Source: Mycobacterium sp. 852014-50255_SCH5639931
Lineage (GTDB): Bacteria > Actinomycetota > Actinomycetes > Mycobacteriales > Mycobacteriaceae
Direction: 5' to 3'
Length of the DNA: 64,000 nt
Assembly: GCF_001665605.1 (NCBI RefSeq)
Contig: NZ_LZSV01000034.1
Coordinates: forward strand, 124,001 to 188,000
Part shown: positions 23,607-31,433 of the stretch, in pieces
How the letters are laid out: each line of letters opens with the position of its first letter
How positions within the stretch are numbered: the stretch's first letter is position 1
The notes under the pieces: generated by a model
Told to the model about the DNA's origin: nothing
The model's input: the letters and a program-made list of their open reading frames with translations, nothing else
Database searches by the model: none
Program-made: the position numbers and the translations under genes

Positions 23607-24719
23607 TCAGGGTTGCGGCTGGGCGGGCGCCTGCGGGGCCGGGGCACCCGTCGCGTCGCCGGTGTCGCCCGGAATGTGTTCGAGCATCCGCGTCAGGTAG
23701 GGCTGCCGGTTATTGGGTTCCGGCTGCTGCTCGTCGGGCGCGGCGGCCTCCGTGATCGGTTCGCTGGCCTGGACTTTCGCCTGCGGGGTCAGCGGCGCGA
23801 CGACCGGGGGCGGTGCGACGGCCTCGGCGACCTGCGGCGTCGGTGCGGGCTCCGTGTGCCGAGGGACGGGATTGCTGGCCGGGGCCAGCTGAATGCCCAC
23901 CGCAAGCGATATCGAGGAGACAAAGGTGACCACACCGGCGCCCAGCGTTGTCACCGCCCCGGCGTACGACAGCTTTCGCGGCGCCGGCGGCGCGGCGGCG
24001 GATTCAGTGGGGTGCACCACCAGCTGGTCGTCGGTGAACTCGGTGCTTCGGGCGGCGGTCAGCGCCGCGCCCCGCGCGATGGTCACCTGCGCCATCCCTT
24101 GCACGAATACCGGCACCGGCAGCGTCTTTTCGAGCTGCCGGGATAAGCCGTCGATGTTGCTGTGCGCGCCGATGACCACTACCCCGGCCGGCTGCCAGCC
24201 ATTGCGGTCGAACATGCCGGTCAGCCAGCGAGTCAGGCTGTCGAAACCGCCGCGCACCTGCTTGGTCGCAGTCTGCGTTTCCCCTTCGCGGGTATCGACC
24301 ATGACGACGGTCGTCGAGTCGTGTTCAAGGAGACAGACCGCGGTCTGCTCGTAGCCGATGACCGGCGCGATGGCCTGCGCGACGGTCTCGACGGCATCGA
24401 GTTGCCGGACCGGCACGACGTTGTCGAAGCCACTGTCGGTCAGAGCTTCCAGCAGCAACGCGGCGTGGGCCGCCGCGTCGTCGTTCCACGTCACCCCGAT
24501 GACCCGCAGCCGATGGTCGCTGGCGGCCGCCTGCGCTTCCACCCGTGCGATCTCGTCCGCTACTTGCTCCGCGGTACTCACAGCGCGCGGGCCGCGACCG
24601 GCGTCCAGCGCCAGCTCCTGATGATCCAGGATGGTGCCCTCTGCGCCGTGTCCTTCAGCGAGGACCCACCCAACGGCGGTCGGCGTCACTGATAGCCCAA
24701 GTACCGTATCCAAACTCAT
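23607..24719 (-). CDS. Mycobacterial membrane protein with actin/Hsp70-like N-terminus and Pro-rich tail
   Basis: A 370-residue protein. The N-terminal about 235 residues start with TVLGLSVTPTAVGWVL and contain TAVCLLEHDSTTVVMVDT and VVVIGAHSNIDGLSRQLEK, an arrangement resembling the sugar-kinase/Hsp70/actin fold used by a mycobacterial family of unknown function. One transmembrane segment follows at about 250-270 (AVTTLGAGVVTFVSSISLAVGI). The rest is a Pro/Ala/Gln-rich tail of about 100 residues, probably outside the membrane. Possibly the counterpart of Rv1887. Function unknown; ATP binding is untested. Confidence 0.75.
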   Translation of the reverse strand: MSLDTVLGLSVTPTAVGWVLAEGHGAEGTILDHQELALDAGRGPRAVSTAEQVADEIARVEAQAAASDHRLRVIGVTWNDDAAAHAALLLEALTDSGFDNVVPVRQLDAVETVAQAIAPVIGYEQTAVCLLEHDSTTVVMVDTREGETQTATKQVRGGFDSLTRWLTGMFDRNGWQPAGVVVIGAHSNIDGLSRQLEKTLPVPVFVQGMAQVTIARGAALTAARSTEFTDDQLVVHPTESAAAPPAPRKLSYAGAVTTLGAGVVTFVSSISLAVGIQLAPASNPVPRHTEPAPTPQVAEAVAPPPVVAPLTPQAKVQASEPITEAAAPDEQQPEPNNRQPYLTRMLEHIPGDTGDATGAPAPQAPAQPQP

Positions 24720-25202
24720 GCCCCAATCGATCCCGGACCTCCGACGCCCTCAGCGCGCCCACGCACACCAGAAACCCCTGGTCAGGTGGGTCGTGAGGGC
24801 CGGAACGGACCGAGATAACGTGGTCTCCATCGGCTTGCTCCGTGAGAGCCTACGCGGTCGGCGCAAGTCCGGCTGCCCCGGTTCGACCTCGCCGGAGAAT
24901 CGGCCCGTCGGGAACCGATCGATGCGTCCGCGGGACGCGCAGGTGGGAGAAGGGCCGTCGGCCGCGGGAAACCACGCCTTCCTCTCCCGGCCATAAACGT
25001 CTTACGGGTACCGAATCGACTTTTCGGCGGTGGTTCGGCGTCGCGGCGCCGCCGGACGTCATGGCGGGATCGAAAATGGTGGCTTTGCGCATTTTGGCCC
25101 AGCCCGCCCTAGGCCCCGCTGCCAGGCGTTTTAGGCGGCCTATCCGTCAAAGCCGGGTGCCGGCCAACCGGCGCGAAGGTTGCGGCGCTCTTATCCCGCG
25201 AG

Positions 25203-25224
25203 CGCAATTGGCGGGGGAATTGCG
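25203..25224. promoter_or_regulatory. Inverted repeat CGCAATT-N8-AATTGCG upstream of fbpB
   Basis: CGCAATT (25203-25209) and AATTGCG (25218-25224) are exact reverse complements 8 bp apart. The repeat ends about 30 bp upstream of the putative -35 element, a position suited to an activator or distal operator. Confidence 0.4.
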
Positions 25225-25254
25225 ATACCAAACTGAGACACCCCCGCGTCCAGA

Positions 25255-25284
25255 TCGACATTCGGGCTATTCGCACTGTAAATT
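25255..25284 (+). promoter_or_regulatory. Putative SigA-type promoter of fbpB
   Basis: TCGACA (25255-25260) is one base from the TTGACA -35 consensus; an 18-bp spacer leads to TAAATT (25279-25284) as -10. Predicted initiation is near 25291, giving a leader of about 33 nt with an AAGGGG ribosome site before the ATG at 25324. Confidence 0.45.
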
Positions 25285-25323
25285 CCTGCCTGAGACGACG
25301 GTCACATACGACAAGGGGCAGGT

Positions 25324-26316
25324 ATGACAGATCTGAGCGAGATGGTCCGGGCCTGGGGGCGCCGGCTTTTAGTCGGTGCAGCCGCGGCTGTCACCCTCCC
25401 GGGGCTGATCGGTCTTGCCGGCGGCGCACCGACCGCGGGAGCGTTCTCGCGCCCGGGCCTGCCGGTTGAATACCTGCAGGTGCCGTCGGCGGGCATGGGC
25501 CGCAACATCAAGATCCAGTTCCAAAGCGGCGGCAACGGCTCCCCCGCGGTGTACCTGCTCGACGGGTTGCGCGCCCAGGACGACTACAACGGCTGGGACA
25601 TCAACACGCCGGCGTTCGAGTGGTACTACCAGTCAGGCCTGTCGATCGTCATGCCCGTCGGTGGCCAGTCCAGCTTCTACAGCGACTGGTACAGCCCGGC
25701 CTGCGGCAAGGCCGGCTGCTCGACCTACAAGTGGGAAACCTTCCTGACCAGTGAGCTGCCGCAGTACCTGGCCTCCAATAAGAGCGTCAAGTCCACGGGC
25801 AGCGCGGCGGTCGGCATCTCCATGGCCGGCTCCTCAGCACTGATCCTGGCCGCCTACCACCCGAACCAGTTCATCTACGCCGGCTCGTTGTCCGCCTTGA
25901 TGGACCCCTCGCAGGGAATGGGGCCCTCCCTGATCGGCCTCGCGATGGGCGACGCCGGCGGCTACAAGGCGAACGACATGTGGGGCCCGTCGAGCGACCC
26001 CGCGTGGCAGCGTAACGACCCTTCACTGCAGATCCCCAAGCTGGTGGGCAACAACACCCGGCTCTGGATCTACTGCGGTAACGGCACCCCGTCGGAGTTG
26101 GGCGGGGCGAACATGCCCGCCGAGTTCCTGGAGAACTTCGTCCGCAGCAGCAACCTGAAGTTCCAGGACCAGTACAACGCGGCCGGCGGCCACAACGCCG
26201 TGTTCAACTTCAACGCCAACGGAACACACAGCTGGGAGTACTGGGGAGCCCAGCTCAACGCCATGAAGCCGGACCTGCAGGGCACCCTGGGTGCCACTGC
26301 CGGCGGCGGCGGATAG
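25324..26316 (+). CDS. fbpB: Antigen 85B, mycolyltransferase
   Basis: A 330-residue preprotein. Residues 1-40 are the signal peptide, and the mature protein begins FSRPGLPVEYLQVP. The enzyme sits in the cell wall and transfers mycolate between trehalose monomycolate molecules to make trehalose dimycolate, or to arabinogalactan; it also binds fibronectin. The nucleophile is in GISMAGSSA at preprotein residue 166 (mature S126), with the acid in the SELGG...EFLENF region and the His in NGTHSWEYW completing the alpha/beta-hydrolase triad. The fibronectin-binding segment FEWYYQSGLSIVMPVGGQSS is present. Length and sequence are typical of slow-growing mycobacteria of the avium group. Confidence 0.98.
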   Translation: MTDLSEMVRAWGRRLLVGAAAAVTLPGLIGLAGGAPTAGAFSRPGLPVEYLQVPSAGMGRNIKIQFQSGGNGSPAVYLLDGLRAQDDYNGWDINTPAFEWYYQSGLSIVMPVGGQSSFYSDWYSPACGKAGCSTYKWETFLTSELPQYLASNKSVKSTGSAAVGISMAGSSALILAAYHPNQFIYAGSLSALMDPSQGMGPSLIGLAMGDAGGYKANDMWGPSSDPAWQRNDPSLQIPKLVGNNTRLWIYCGNGTPSELGGANMPAEFLENFVRSSNLKFQDQYNAAGGHNAVFNFNANGTHSWEYWGAQLNAMKPDLQGTLGATAGGGG

Positions 26317-26339
26317 CCTCACCTGCCCCGAGGTCGCTG

Positions 26340-26370
26340 CTGCGCCCGACGACGACGCCGTCGGGCGCAG
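26340..26370. terminator. Strong hairpin between fbpB and the convergent gene
   Basis: The arm 26340-26351 pairs with 26359-26370 over 12 bp (CTGCGCCCGACG against its complement) around a 7-nt loop. There is no U-run, which is common for mycobacterial terminators. It lies between two convergent stop codons and could end both transcripts. Confidence 0.6.
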
Positions 26371-26403
26371 TAGTGCGTCATGGCCCCTTTGGGTGTCAGC
26401 GGA

Positions 26404-27027
26404 TCAACGCGGCGCGGCGAATTGGTCGGTGACATCCGTCCAAGCCGTCGCGTCCCTGCGGTGATCGTTCATGTTGCGGCACTGGCCGTAGACGCGTAGG
26501 ACGCCGAGGTGCGGTTCGTCGTCGTGGCGGTAAACGATCACTGTGACGCCACCCTTGGTGAGTGTCTTCGCGAACGCGTGATTGTTAGGTGGTAGGCCCT
26601 CGGCCCAGCCATCGCCGGCCAGCGTCGCGGCGATTCGGGTGATGTAGGTGTCGGCCGGTGCCGCGGCGGGCAACGAGAACGTCAGGTAGATCGAGCCCTG
26701 ATACGGGGGGTCGTCGCGGTTTTTGCAGGACATCAGCGAGTAGCCCGCCGAGGACGCCTGCAGACCCGTTGCGGTGACGATGTGCTGGGCCGATTGGACG
26801 ACCTGAGCCTTCGATTGATCGTCGCTCACCGGACTGGCGGGATGGTCGAGGGCGTCGGCGGGCGTCGAATGCAGCCGATCCACCATGATGAGCGCCGCAC
26901 CGAGCAACAGGGGAATCGCCAGCGCGACGGCAATCAGCGCACGAATCTGCCTCGAGCGCAACGATTTCCCGCGCTTCCCGCCAACGCGGCGCGGGCGGCG
27001 ACTGTCCATGGTCGACGACATCAGCAC
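26404..27027 (-). CDS. Membrane-anchored extracytoplasmic protein of unknown function
   Basis: A 207-residue protein: a very basic cytoplasmic N-terminus (RRPRRVGGKRGKSLRSRQ), one transmembrane anchor at about residues 29-50 (ALIAVALAIPLLLGAALIMV), then an extracytoplasmic domain of about 150 residues with two cysteines (LMSCKN and YGQCRN) and beta-rich segments such as YQGSIYLTFSLPAA. The first codon is GTG at 27027, with ATG at 27021 as an alternative. It diverges from the chorismate mutase gene. I do not recognise a family, and I recall no counterpart between fbpB and Rv1885c in H37Rv. Confidence 0.72.
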   Translation of the reverse strand: MLMSSTMDSRRPRRVGGKRGKSLRSRQIRALIAVALAIPLLLGAALIMVDRLHSTPADALDHPASPVSDDQSKAQVVQSAQHIVTATGLQASSAGYSLMSCKNRDDPPYQGSIYLTFSLPAAAPADTYITRIAATLAGDGWAEGLPPNNHAFAKTLTKGGVTVIVYRHDDEPHLGVLRVYGQCRNMNDHRRDATAWTDVTDQFAAPR

Positions 27028-27075
27028 CTCAGGCTAACTCCGAAATGCGCTCGTATCCGGCGCTGCCGCAGAATC

Positions 27076-27657
27076 ATGGTCATGCAGAGCCGGTGCATGA
27101 CCCTGGTTACCCGCTGCGCCGGCATGGTCGTCGGGCTGGCGATCCTGGCCGCATCGCCGGCGAGAGCCGACGATGCGAGCCCCCTCGCCGAATTGGTCGA
27201 CGCCGCCGCGCAGCGGTTACAAATCGCCGAGCCGGTGGCCGCCTTCAAGTGGACCACGCACGGGGCCGTCGAAGACCACGGCCGCGTCCAGCAAGAACTC
27301 GCGAAAATGGCCGCCCAGGCCTCCGCCCGGCGGATCGACCCCGACTATGTCACCCGGCTATTCGGCGACCAGATCCGCGCCACGGAGGGCATCGAATACG
27401 GCCGGTTCGCGGATTGGAAACTCAATCCTGATGCCGCCCCGGCCGAGTCGACGGACCTGTCGGCGTCGCGATCGGCGATCGACGACCTCAATCAAACGAT
27501 GCTGAACCAGGTCGTGGCCAACTGGGACCTGCTGCATTCGACGGCCTGCCCCGCGCAACTCGGGCTCGCCGCAAGCGGCGCCATCCGCGCCCGCGGCCTC
27601 GACACCCTGTATCAACGGGCGCTGGCGTTAGCAACTCAGTCATATTGCCAGCAATAA
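27076..27657 (+). CDS. Secreted chorismate mutase (AroQ gamma class, Rv1885c-like)
   Basis: A 193-residue preprotein with a signal peptide of about 35 residues (hydrophobic GMVVGLAILAASPARA, cleaved at ARA-DD). The mature all-helical domain converts chorismate to prephenate. Residues typical of the periplasmic AroQ-gamma class are visible: LVDAAAQRLQIAEPVAAFKW with the essential Arg/Lys, EYGRFADWKLNP, and the C-terminal cysteines (STACPAQ and SYCQQ) that form a disulfide in the Mtb enzyme. ATG 27076 is chosen; 27082 is possible. Why an export-located chorismate mutase exists is unsettled; virulence roles are proposed. Confidence 0.92.
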   Translation: MVMQSRCMTLVTRCAGMVVGLAILAASPARADDASPLAELVDAAAQRLQIAEPVAAFKWTTHGAVEDHGRVQQELAKMAAQASARRIDPDYVTRLFGDQIRATEGIEYGRFADWKLNPDAAPAESTDLSASRSAIDDLNQTMLNQVVANWDLLHSTACPAQLGLAASGAIRARGLDTLYQRALALATQSYCQQ

Positions 27658-27698
27658 TTTAATTTTTCCTCATCGGTTTCTAACACTTTCTTTTTGCT

Positions 27699-27741
27699 CC
27701 GCGATATTGCCGTTTCCGCAGATAGAAGGCATATCTCGCGG
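27699..27741 (+). promoter_or_regulatory. Imperfect stem-loop in the AT-rich leader of rpfC
   Basis: CCGCGATATTGCC (27699-27711) can pair with GGCATATCTCGCGG (27728-27741) over 12 pairs in three blocks (6, 3 and 3) with small bulges and a 16-nt loop. It lies 10 bp before the first likely rpfC start (27751). It may be a leader structure or only the AT-rich promoter; it matches no riboswitch I know. Confidence 0.35.
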
Positions 27742-27750
27742 CATTTTCGA

Positions 27751-28200
27751 ATGGGTAACGCTTTGGCCACAGCGCCCGAAATCCATGACATGAAACTTCT
27801 CTGCAAGCCCCTCGTCAAGTCCCTGGCGGTCGGCGGGTTCGTTGCAGCGTCGATAGCTTCTTCCACCGGTATAGCCACCTCCGCACCCACGCCCAACTGG
27901 GACGCGATCGCCCAGTGCGAGTCCGGTGGCAACTGGCACGCCAACACCGGAAACGGCAATTACGGTGGACTCCAATTCAAGCCGGGTACCTGGGAGCGGT
28001 ACGGCGGCGTCGGCAACCCGGCGGCCGCGTCCCGAGAGCAGCAAATCGCCGTAGCCAACCGGGTTTTCGCCGACCAGGGGGTGGAGGCGTGGCCGAAGTG
28101 CGGCGCCAATTCGGGCCTGCCGATCGGTTGGTACTCGCACCCCGCGCAGGGCATCAAGGAGATCATCAACGGGCTGATCCAGGCGGCGGTGCCGCGCTGA
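27751..28200 (+). CDS. rpfC: Resuscitation-promoting factor, transglycosylase-like
   Basis: A small secreted Rpf of about 149 residues. After the signal peptide (LVKSLAVGGFVAASIASSTGIATSA) the Rpf domain begins PNWDAIAQCESGGNW; the catalytic Glu is the E of CESGGNW, and the domain has the paired cysteines CES and KCG. Rpf proteins cleave peptidoglycan glycan strands and wake dormant cells. There is no LysM, LRR or Pro-rich tail, which is the RpfC layout (unlike RpfA, RpfB and RpfE), and it sits next to the secreted chorismate mutase as I recall for Rv1884c. The start is uncertain: ATG 27751 or ATG 27790 (MKLLCKPL), the latter giving a compact signal peptide. Confidence 0.93.
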   Translation: MGNALATAPEIHDMKLLCKPLVKSLAVGGFVAASIASSTGIATSAPTPNWDAIAQCESGGNWHANTGNGNYGGLQFKPGTWERYGGVGNPAAASREQQIAVANRVFADQGVEAWPKCGANSGLPIGWYSHPAQGIKEIINGLIQAAVPR

Positions 28201-28256
28201 CGGTCAACTGTGCTCGCGGTCTATGACCGAACGGCAAGCTGTGTTTGGATCAGGCC

Positions 28257-28712
28257 ATGGAAGGTTCGGCGACTGTTCATATGGCGGCGTCTGCGGACAA
28301 GATCTGGGATCTCATCGCAAACGTTCGCAACATCGGCCGGTTCTCCCCCGAAGTGTTCGAGGCCGAATGGCTGGGCGACGCGAGTGGCCCGGCCCTCGGC
28401 GCGAAATTCCGTGGTCATGTGCGGCGTAACGAGATCGGGCCGGTGTATTGGACGACGTGTGAGGTGACCGCGTGTGAGCCCGGCCGCGAATTCGGGTTCG
28501 CGGTGCTGCTCGGCGATCGGGCGGTCAACAACTGGCACTACCGGTTGGCGCCCAGCGGGGGCGGCACCGACGTGACCGAGTCTTTCCGGCTCAACCCGGC
28601 CCCATGGCTCGGCCTCTACTGGGTGCTCGGGGGTTTCCTGCGTAAGCGACGCAACGTGCGCGACATGACCAAAACCCTGAACCGCATCAAAGATGTGGTC
28701 GAGGCCGGCTGA
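28257..28712 (+). CDS. SRPBCC (polyketide cyclase-like) family protein (Rv1883c-like)
   Basis: A 151-residue START-like protein. The N-terminal GSATVHMAASADKIWDLIANVRNIGRFSPEV gives strand, helix and substrate loop. WHYRLAPSGGGTDVTESFRL near residue 94 is the conserved central strand pair, and the C-terminal RNVRDMTKTLNRIKDVVE is the long helix. It precedes the SDR gene by 6 bp, so they probably act on the same hydrophobic ligand, which is unknown. Confidence 0.83.
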   Translation: MEGSATVHMAASADKIWDLIANVRNIGRFSPEVFEAEWLGDASGPALGAKFRGHVRRNEIGPVYWTTCEVTACEPGREFGFAVLLGDRAVNNWHYRLAPSGGGTDVTESFRLNPAPWLGLYWVLGGFLRKRRNVRDMTKTLNRIKDVVEAG

Positions 28713-28718
28713 CGCGCC

Positions 28719-29552
28719 GTGAAATCGATCTTCATCACCGGCGCGGGCAGCGGCATGGGCCGGGAGGGGGCAAAGCTGTTCCACGCCAAGGGGTGGCGGG
28801 TCGGCGCCGTGGACCGCAACGGTGACGGCTTGGCGACGCTGCAGGAAGAACTCGGCGGCGACCGGTTGTGGACCCGCCAAGTCGATGTGACCGACAAGGC
28901 GGCCCTGGAGGGTGCCCTCGCCGATTTCTGCGCCGGCAACAGCGACGGCGGGCTCGACATGATGTGGAACAACGCCGGCATCGGCGAAAGCGGATGGTTC
29001 GAGGACGTGCCCTACGAGGCCGCCATGCGAGTCGTTGACATCAACTACAAAGCGGTGCTGACCGGCGCCTACGCGTCGTTGCCGTATCTCAAGAAAACGC
29101 CTGGCAGCCTGATGTTTTCGACGTCATCGTCCTCGGGCACCTACGGCATGCCGCGGCTCGCCGTCTATTCATCGACCAAGCACGCTGTCAAAGGCTTGAC
29201 CGAGGCGCTCAGCGTCGAATGGCACCGGCACGGGGTCCGCGTCGCCGACGTGCTGCCCGGTCTGATCGACACGGCCATCCTGACCACGACGACGAATCAC
29301 TCCAACGACGGCGGCGCGCCGAGGACTGCGGACGAGCTTCGGGCCACCGCGCCCAAGAAGGGGTTGTTCCGGCTGATGCCGGCGAGCAGTGTGGCGGAAG
29401 CCGCGTGGCAGGCTTACCACAACCCGAAGCGGTTGCATTGGTACGTGCCGAAGAGCATTCGCTTGATCGACTTCTTCAAGGGCCTGAGTCCGGAACTCGT
29501 GCGACGCAGCATCGTCAAATCCCTACCCGCGCTGATGCCGAAGCGGCAGTGA
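28719..29552 (+). CDS. Short-chain dehydrogenase/reductase (Rv1882c-like)
   Basis: A 277-residue classical SDR. The NAD(P)-binding TGAGSGMG is at about residues 7-14, NNAG near 86, and the catalytic Ser-Tyr-Lys set in FSTSSSSGTYGMPRLAVYSSTKHAV near 129-153. The start is GTG. It belongs to the operon 28257-29985 with the SRPBCC protein and LppE. The C-terminus ends in a basic helix (VRRSIVKSLPALMPKRQ). The substrate is unknown. Confidence 0.9.
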   Translation: MKSIFITGAGSGMGREGAKLFHAKGWRVGAVDRNGDGLATLQEELGGDRLWTRQVDVTDKAALEGALADFCAGNSDGGLDMMWNNAGIGESGWFEDVPYEAAMRVVDINYKAVLTGAYASLPYLKKTPGSLMFSTSSSSGTYGMPRLAVYSSTKHAVKGLTEALSVEWHRHGVRVADVLPGLIDTAILTTTTNHSNDGGAPRTADELRATAPKKGLFRLMPASSVAEAAWQAYHNPKRLHWYVPKSIRLIDFFKGLSPELVRRSIVKSLPALMPKRQ

Positions 29553-29565
29553 AGGAGGTGAACCG

Positions 29566-29985
29566 GTGCGAAACCGGTTAATCGCGGTGGTTTTCGTGTT
29601 GATCGCCGGTGTCGGCGTCGCGGGGTGCGGGCAGGCCCAGACCACGCCCCGCAAAGCGGCCCGCCTGACCATCGACGGCGCCACTCACACCACCCGCCCT
29701 CCGGCGTGCAGCCAGAACCAGCAGTACCGCACCATCGACATCAAGGACCGCGACGGCGGCGTCGAGGCCGTGGTGCTGACCAGTGGCTACCGGGTGATGC
29801 CCCAGTGGGTGAAGATCCGCAACGTCGACGGATTCACCGGCAGCTTCTGGGAAGGCGGTGTGGGCGACGCGCGCGCCGACGTCACCAACGACGCCTACAC
29901 GATCACCGGCAGCGCCTACGGCATCAACAGCAGCAACCCCGACAAAGTCGTGACGACGGAGTTCAAGATCATCGCCGAGTGCTGA
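29566..29985 (+). CDS. lppE: Lipoprotein LppE
   Basis: A 139-residue lipoprotein. The signal sequence LIAVVFVLIAGVGVAGC ends in a lipobox (VAGC) with the acylated Cys near residue 21. The mature domain resembles the LpqH (19-kDa) lipoprotein family: ARLTIDGATHTTRPPAC near the start and a C-terminal EC pair that likely forms a disulfide, with a beta-rich centre containing FTGSFWEGGVGDARADVTNDAYTI. The GTG start is fixed by an excellent AAGGAGGTG ribosome site. Location: outer leaflet of the plasma membrane or cell wall. Function unknown; relatives are host-recognised antigens. Confidence 0.9.
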   Translation: MRNRLIAVVFVLIAGVGVAGCGQAQTTPRKAARLTIDGATHTTRPPACSQNQQYRTIDIKDRDGGVEAVVLTSGYRVMPQWVKIRNVDGFTGSFWEGGVGDARADVTNDAYTITGSAYGINSSNPDKVVTTEFKIIAEC

Positions 29986-30037
29986 CGGTGTCCGAGGTCC
30001 GGGCATAGGCTCGGTGACATCGATCGATGGAGGGCCG

Positions 30038-31369
30038 GTGAAGGAACGATTGCACTGGTTGGCGATGCACGGCTTCATCCGGGGCGTCGCGACGCTCGGG
30101 GTCCGGCGCGGTGACCTGCACGCCAGGCTGATCGCCGACCCCGGGGTGGCCGCCGATCCGGTGCCGTTCTACGACGAACTTCGGGCCGCGGGGCCGCTGC
30201 TCAAGGGTCGCGTCAGTTATCTGACGGCCGACCATGCGCTCGCGCACGAGCTGCTGCGCTCCGACGACTTCCGCGTGCTGGTGTTCGGGGCGAATCTGCC
30301 CGGGCCGCTGCGCTGGCTGGAACGCCGCAGCCGCGACGATCTGCTGCATCCGCTTCGCGCACCGTCGCTGCTCGCCGTCGAGCCGCCAGACCACACCCGC
30401 TACCGCAAGACGGTGTCCGCGGTCTTCACTCCCCGCGCGGTCGCCGCACTGCGCGCTCGCGTGGAGCGGACCGCCGCTGACCTGTTGGATCAGCTGGCCG
30501 CCGAGTCCGGTGCCTCGCAGGTCGTCGACATCGTGGGCCGGTATTGCTCGCAACTGCCGGTCGCGATCATCAGCGACATCCTCGGCGTCCCAGAGCGTGA
30601 CCGGCCGCGCGTCCTGGAGTTCGGTGAGCTCGCCGCACCGAGCCTGGACATCGGATTGACCTGGCGGCAATACCGCAGCGTGCAGCGAGGGCTCGCCGGC
30701 TTCAGCTCCTGGCTAGGCGAGCATCTCAGTCAGTTGCGGCGCACCCCGAGTGACAACCTGATGAGCCAGCTGATTCAGATAGCCGAAAGCGGTTCCGCCG
30801 AAACATATCTGGACGAGAACGAGCTACAAGCGATCGCCGGGCTGGTATTGGCGGCCGGGTTCGAGACCACGGTCAACCTGCTGGGCAACGGGATCCGTAT
30901 GCTCCTGGACGCTCCCGACCGCCTGGACGCCCTACGCGAACGACCGGAGCTGTGGCCCAACGCCGTTGAGGAGATACTGCGGCTGGAGTCGCCGGTACAG
31001 CTGACCGCGCGGATGGCGCAAGGCGACGTTGAGCTGGCCGGGAAGCGGCTCCAGCGTGGCGACTTGGTGCTCGTCTATCTGGCCGCCGCCAACCGCGACC
31101 CGTCCGTCTTCGACGAGCCGCACCGCTTCGACATCGAACGGCCTAACGCGGGAAGGCATCTCGCGTTCTCCGGGGGCCGGCACTTCTGCCTGGGCGCCGC
31201 GCTGGCGCGTGCCGAGGGCGAAGTCGGGTTGCGTACGTTCTTCGAACGCTTCCCCGAGGTGCGTGCGGCGGGCATGGGAAGCAGGCGCGACACGCGGGTG
31301 CTGCGGGGCTGGTCGTCGCTGCCGGTCGCGCTGGGGCCGGCACGGGCGATGGCTCGCGTCGACGGCTAG
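30038..31369 (+). CDS. cyp140: Cytochrome P450, CYP140 family
   Basis: A 443-residue P450. I-helix AAGFETT (about 270), ExxR in EEILRL, and the heme-binding Cys at residue 384 in FSGGRHFCLGAALARAEGE. The start is set at GTG 30038, which has a GGAGGG site; GTG 30014 is an in-frame alternative. Position next to lppE matches the recalled Rv1880c (cyp140). The physiological substrate of CYP140 is not established as far as I know; the hydrophobic neighbours (SRPBCC, SDR) suggest a lipid or polyketide. Confidence 0.93.
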   Translation: MKERLHWLAMHGFIRGVATLGVRRGDLHARLIADPGVAADPVPFYDELRAAGPLLKGRVSYLTADHALAHELLRSDDFRVLVFGANLPGPLRWLERRSRDDLLHPLRAPSLLAVEPPDHTRYRKTVSAVFTPRAVAALRARVERTAADLLDQLAAESGASQVVDIVGRYCSQLPVAIISDILGVPERDRPRVLEFGELAAPSLDIGLTWRQYRSVQRGLAGFSSWLGEHLSQLRRTPSDNLMSQLIQIAESGSAETYLDENELQAIAGLVLAAGFETTVNLLGNGIRMLLDAPDRLDALRERPELWPNAVEEILRLESPVQLTARMAQGDVELAGKRLQRGDLVLVYLAAANRDPSVFDEPHRFDIERPNAGRHLAFSGGRHFCLGAALARAEGEVGLRTFFERFPEVRAAGMGSRRDTRVLRGWSSLPVALGPARAMARVDG

Positions 31370-31398
31370 CGCGGCGTGCCGGGAGGACCCCCGCGCTG

Positions 31399-31427
31399 TT
31401 GACACCGGTTCGGCAACCGAGTTTATT
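31399..31427 (+). promoter_or_regulatory. SigA-type promoter for a leaderless NTF2-fold gene
   Basis: TTGACA (31399-31404), a 17-bp spacer and TTTATT (31422-31427) form a near-consensus promoter. The -10 ends 6 bp before the ATG at 31434, so transcription should begin at or next to the start codon. No ribosome site is present, which fits a leaderless mRNA. Confidence 0.6.
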
Positions 31428-31433
31428 TGCGCT

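Larger units (their letters stand above)
24720..25323. other. 604-bp intergenic region upstream of fbpB
   Basis: No convincing gene is present: the open frames here are short, Arg-rich and lack ribosome sites. The right end holds a 7-bp inverted repeat (25203-25224) and a promoter-like element (25255-25284) that probably serve fbpB. The left end should hold the promoter of the minus-strand gene at 24719. I recall small genes between these loci in H37Rv; none is evident here. Confidence 0.6.

Noticed and set aside
27658..27750. Riboswitch upstream of rpfC
   Set aside because: The loop matches no riboswitch consensus known to me, and the leader is short. It is kept only as a weak stem-loop.
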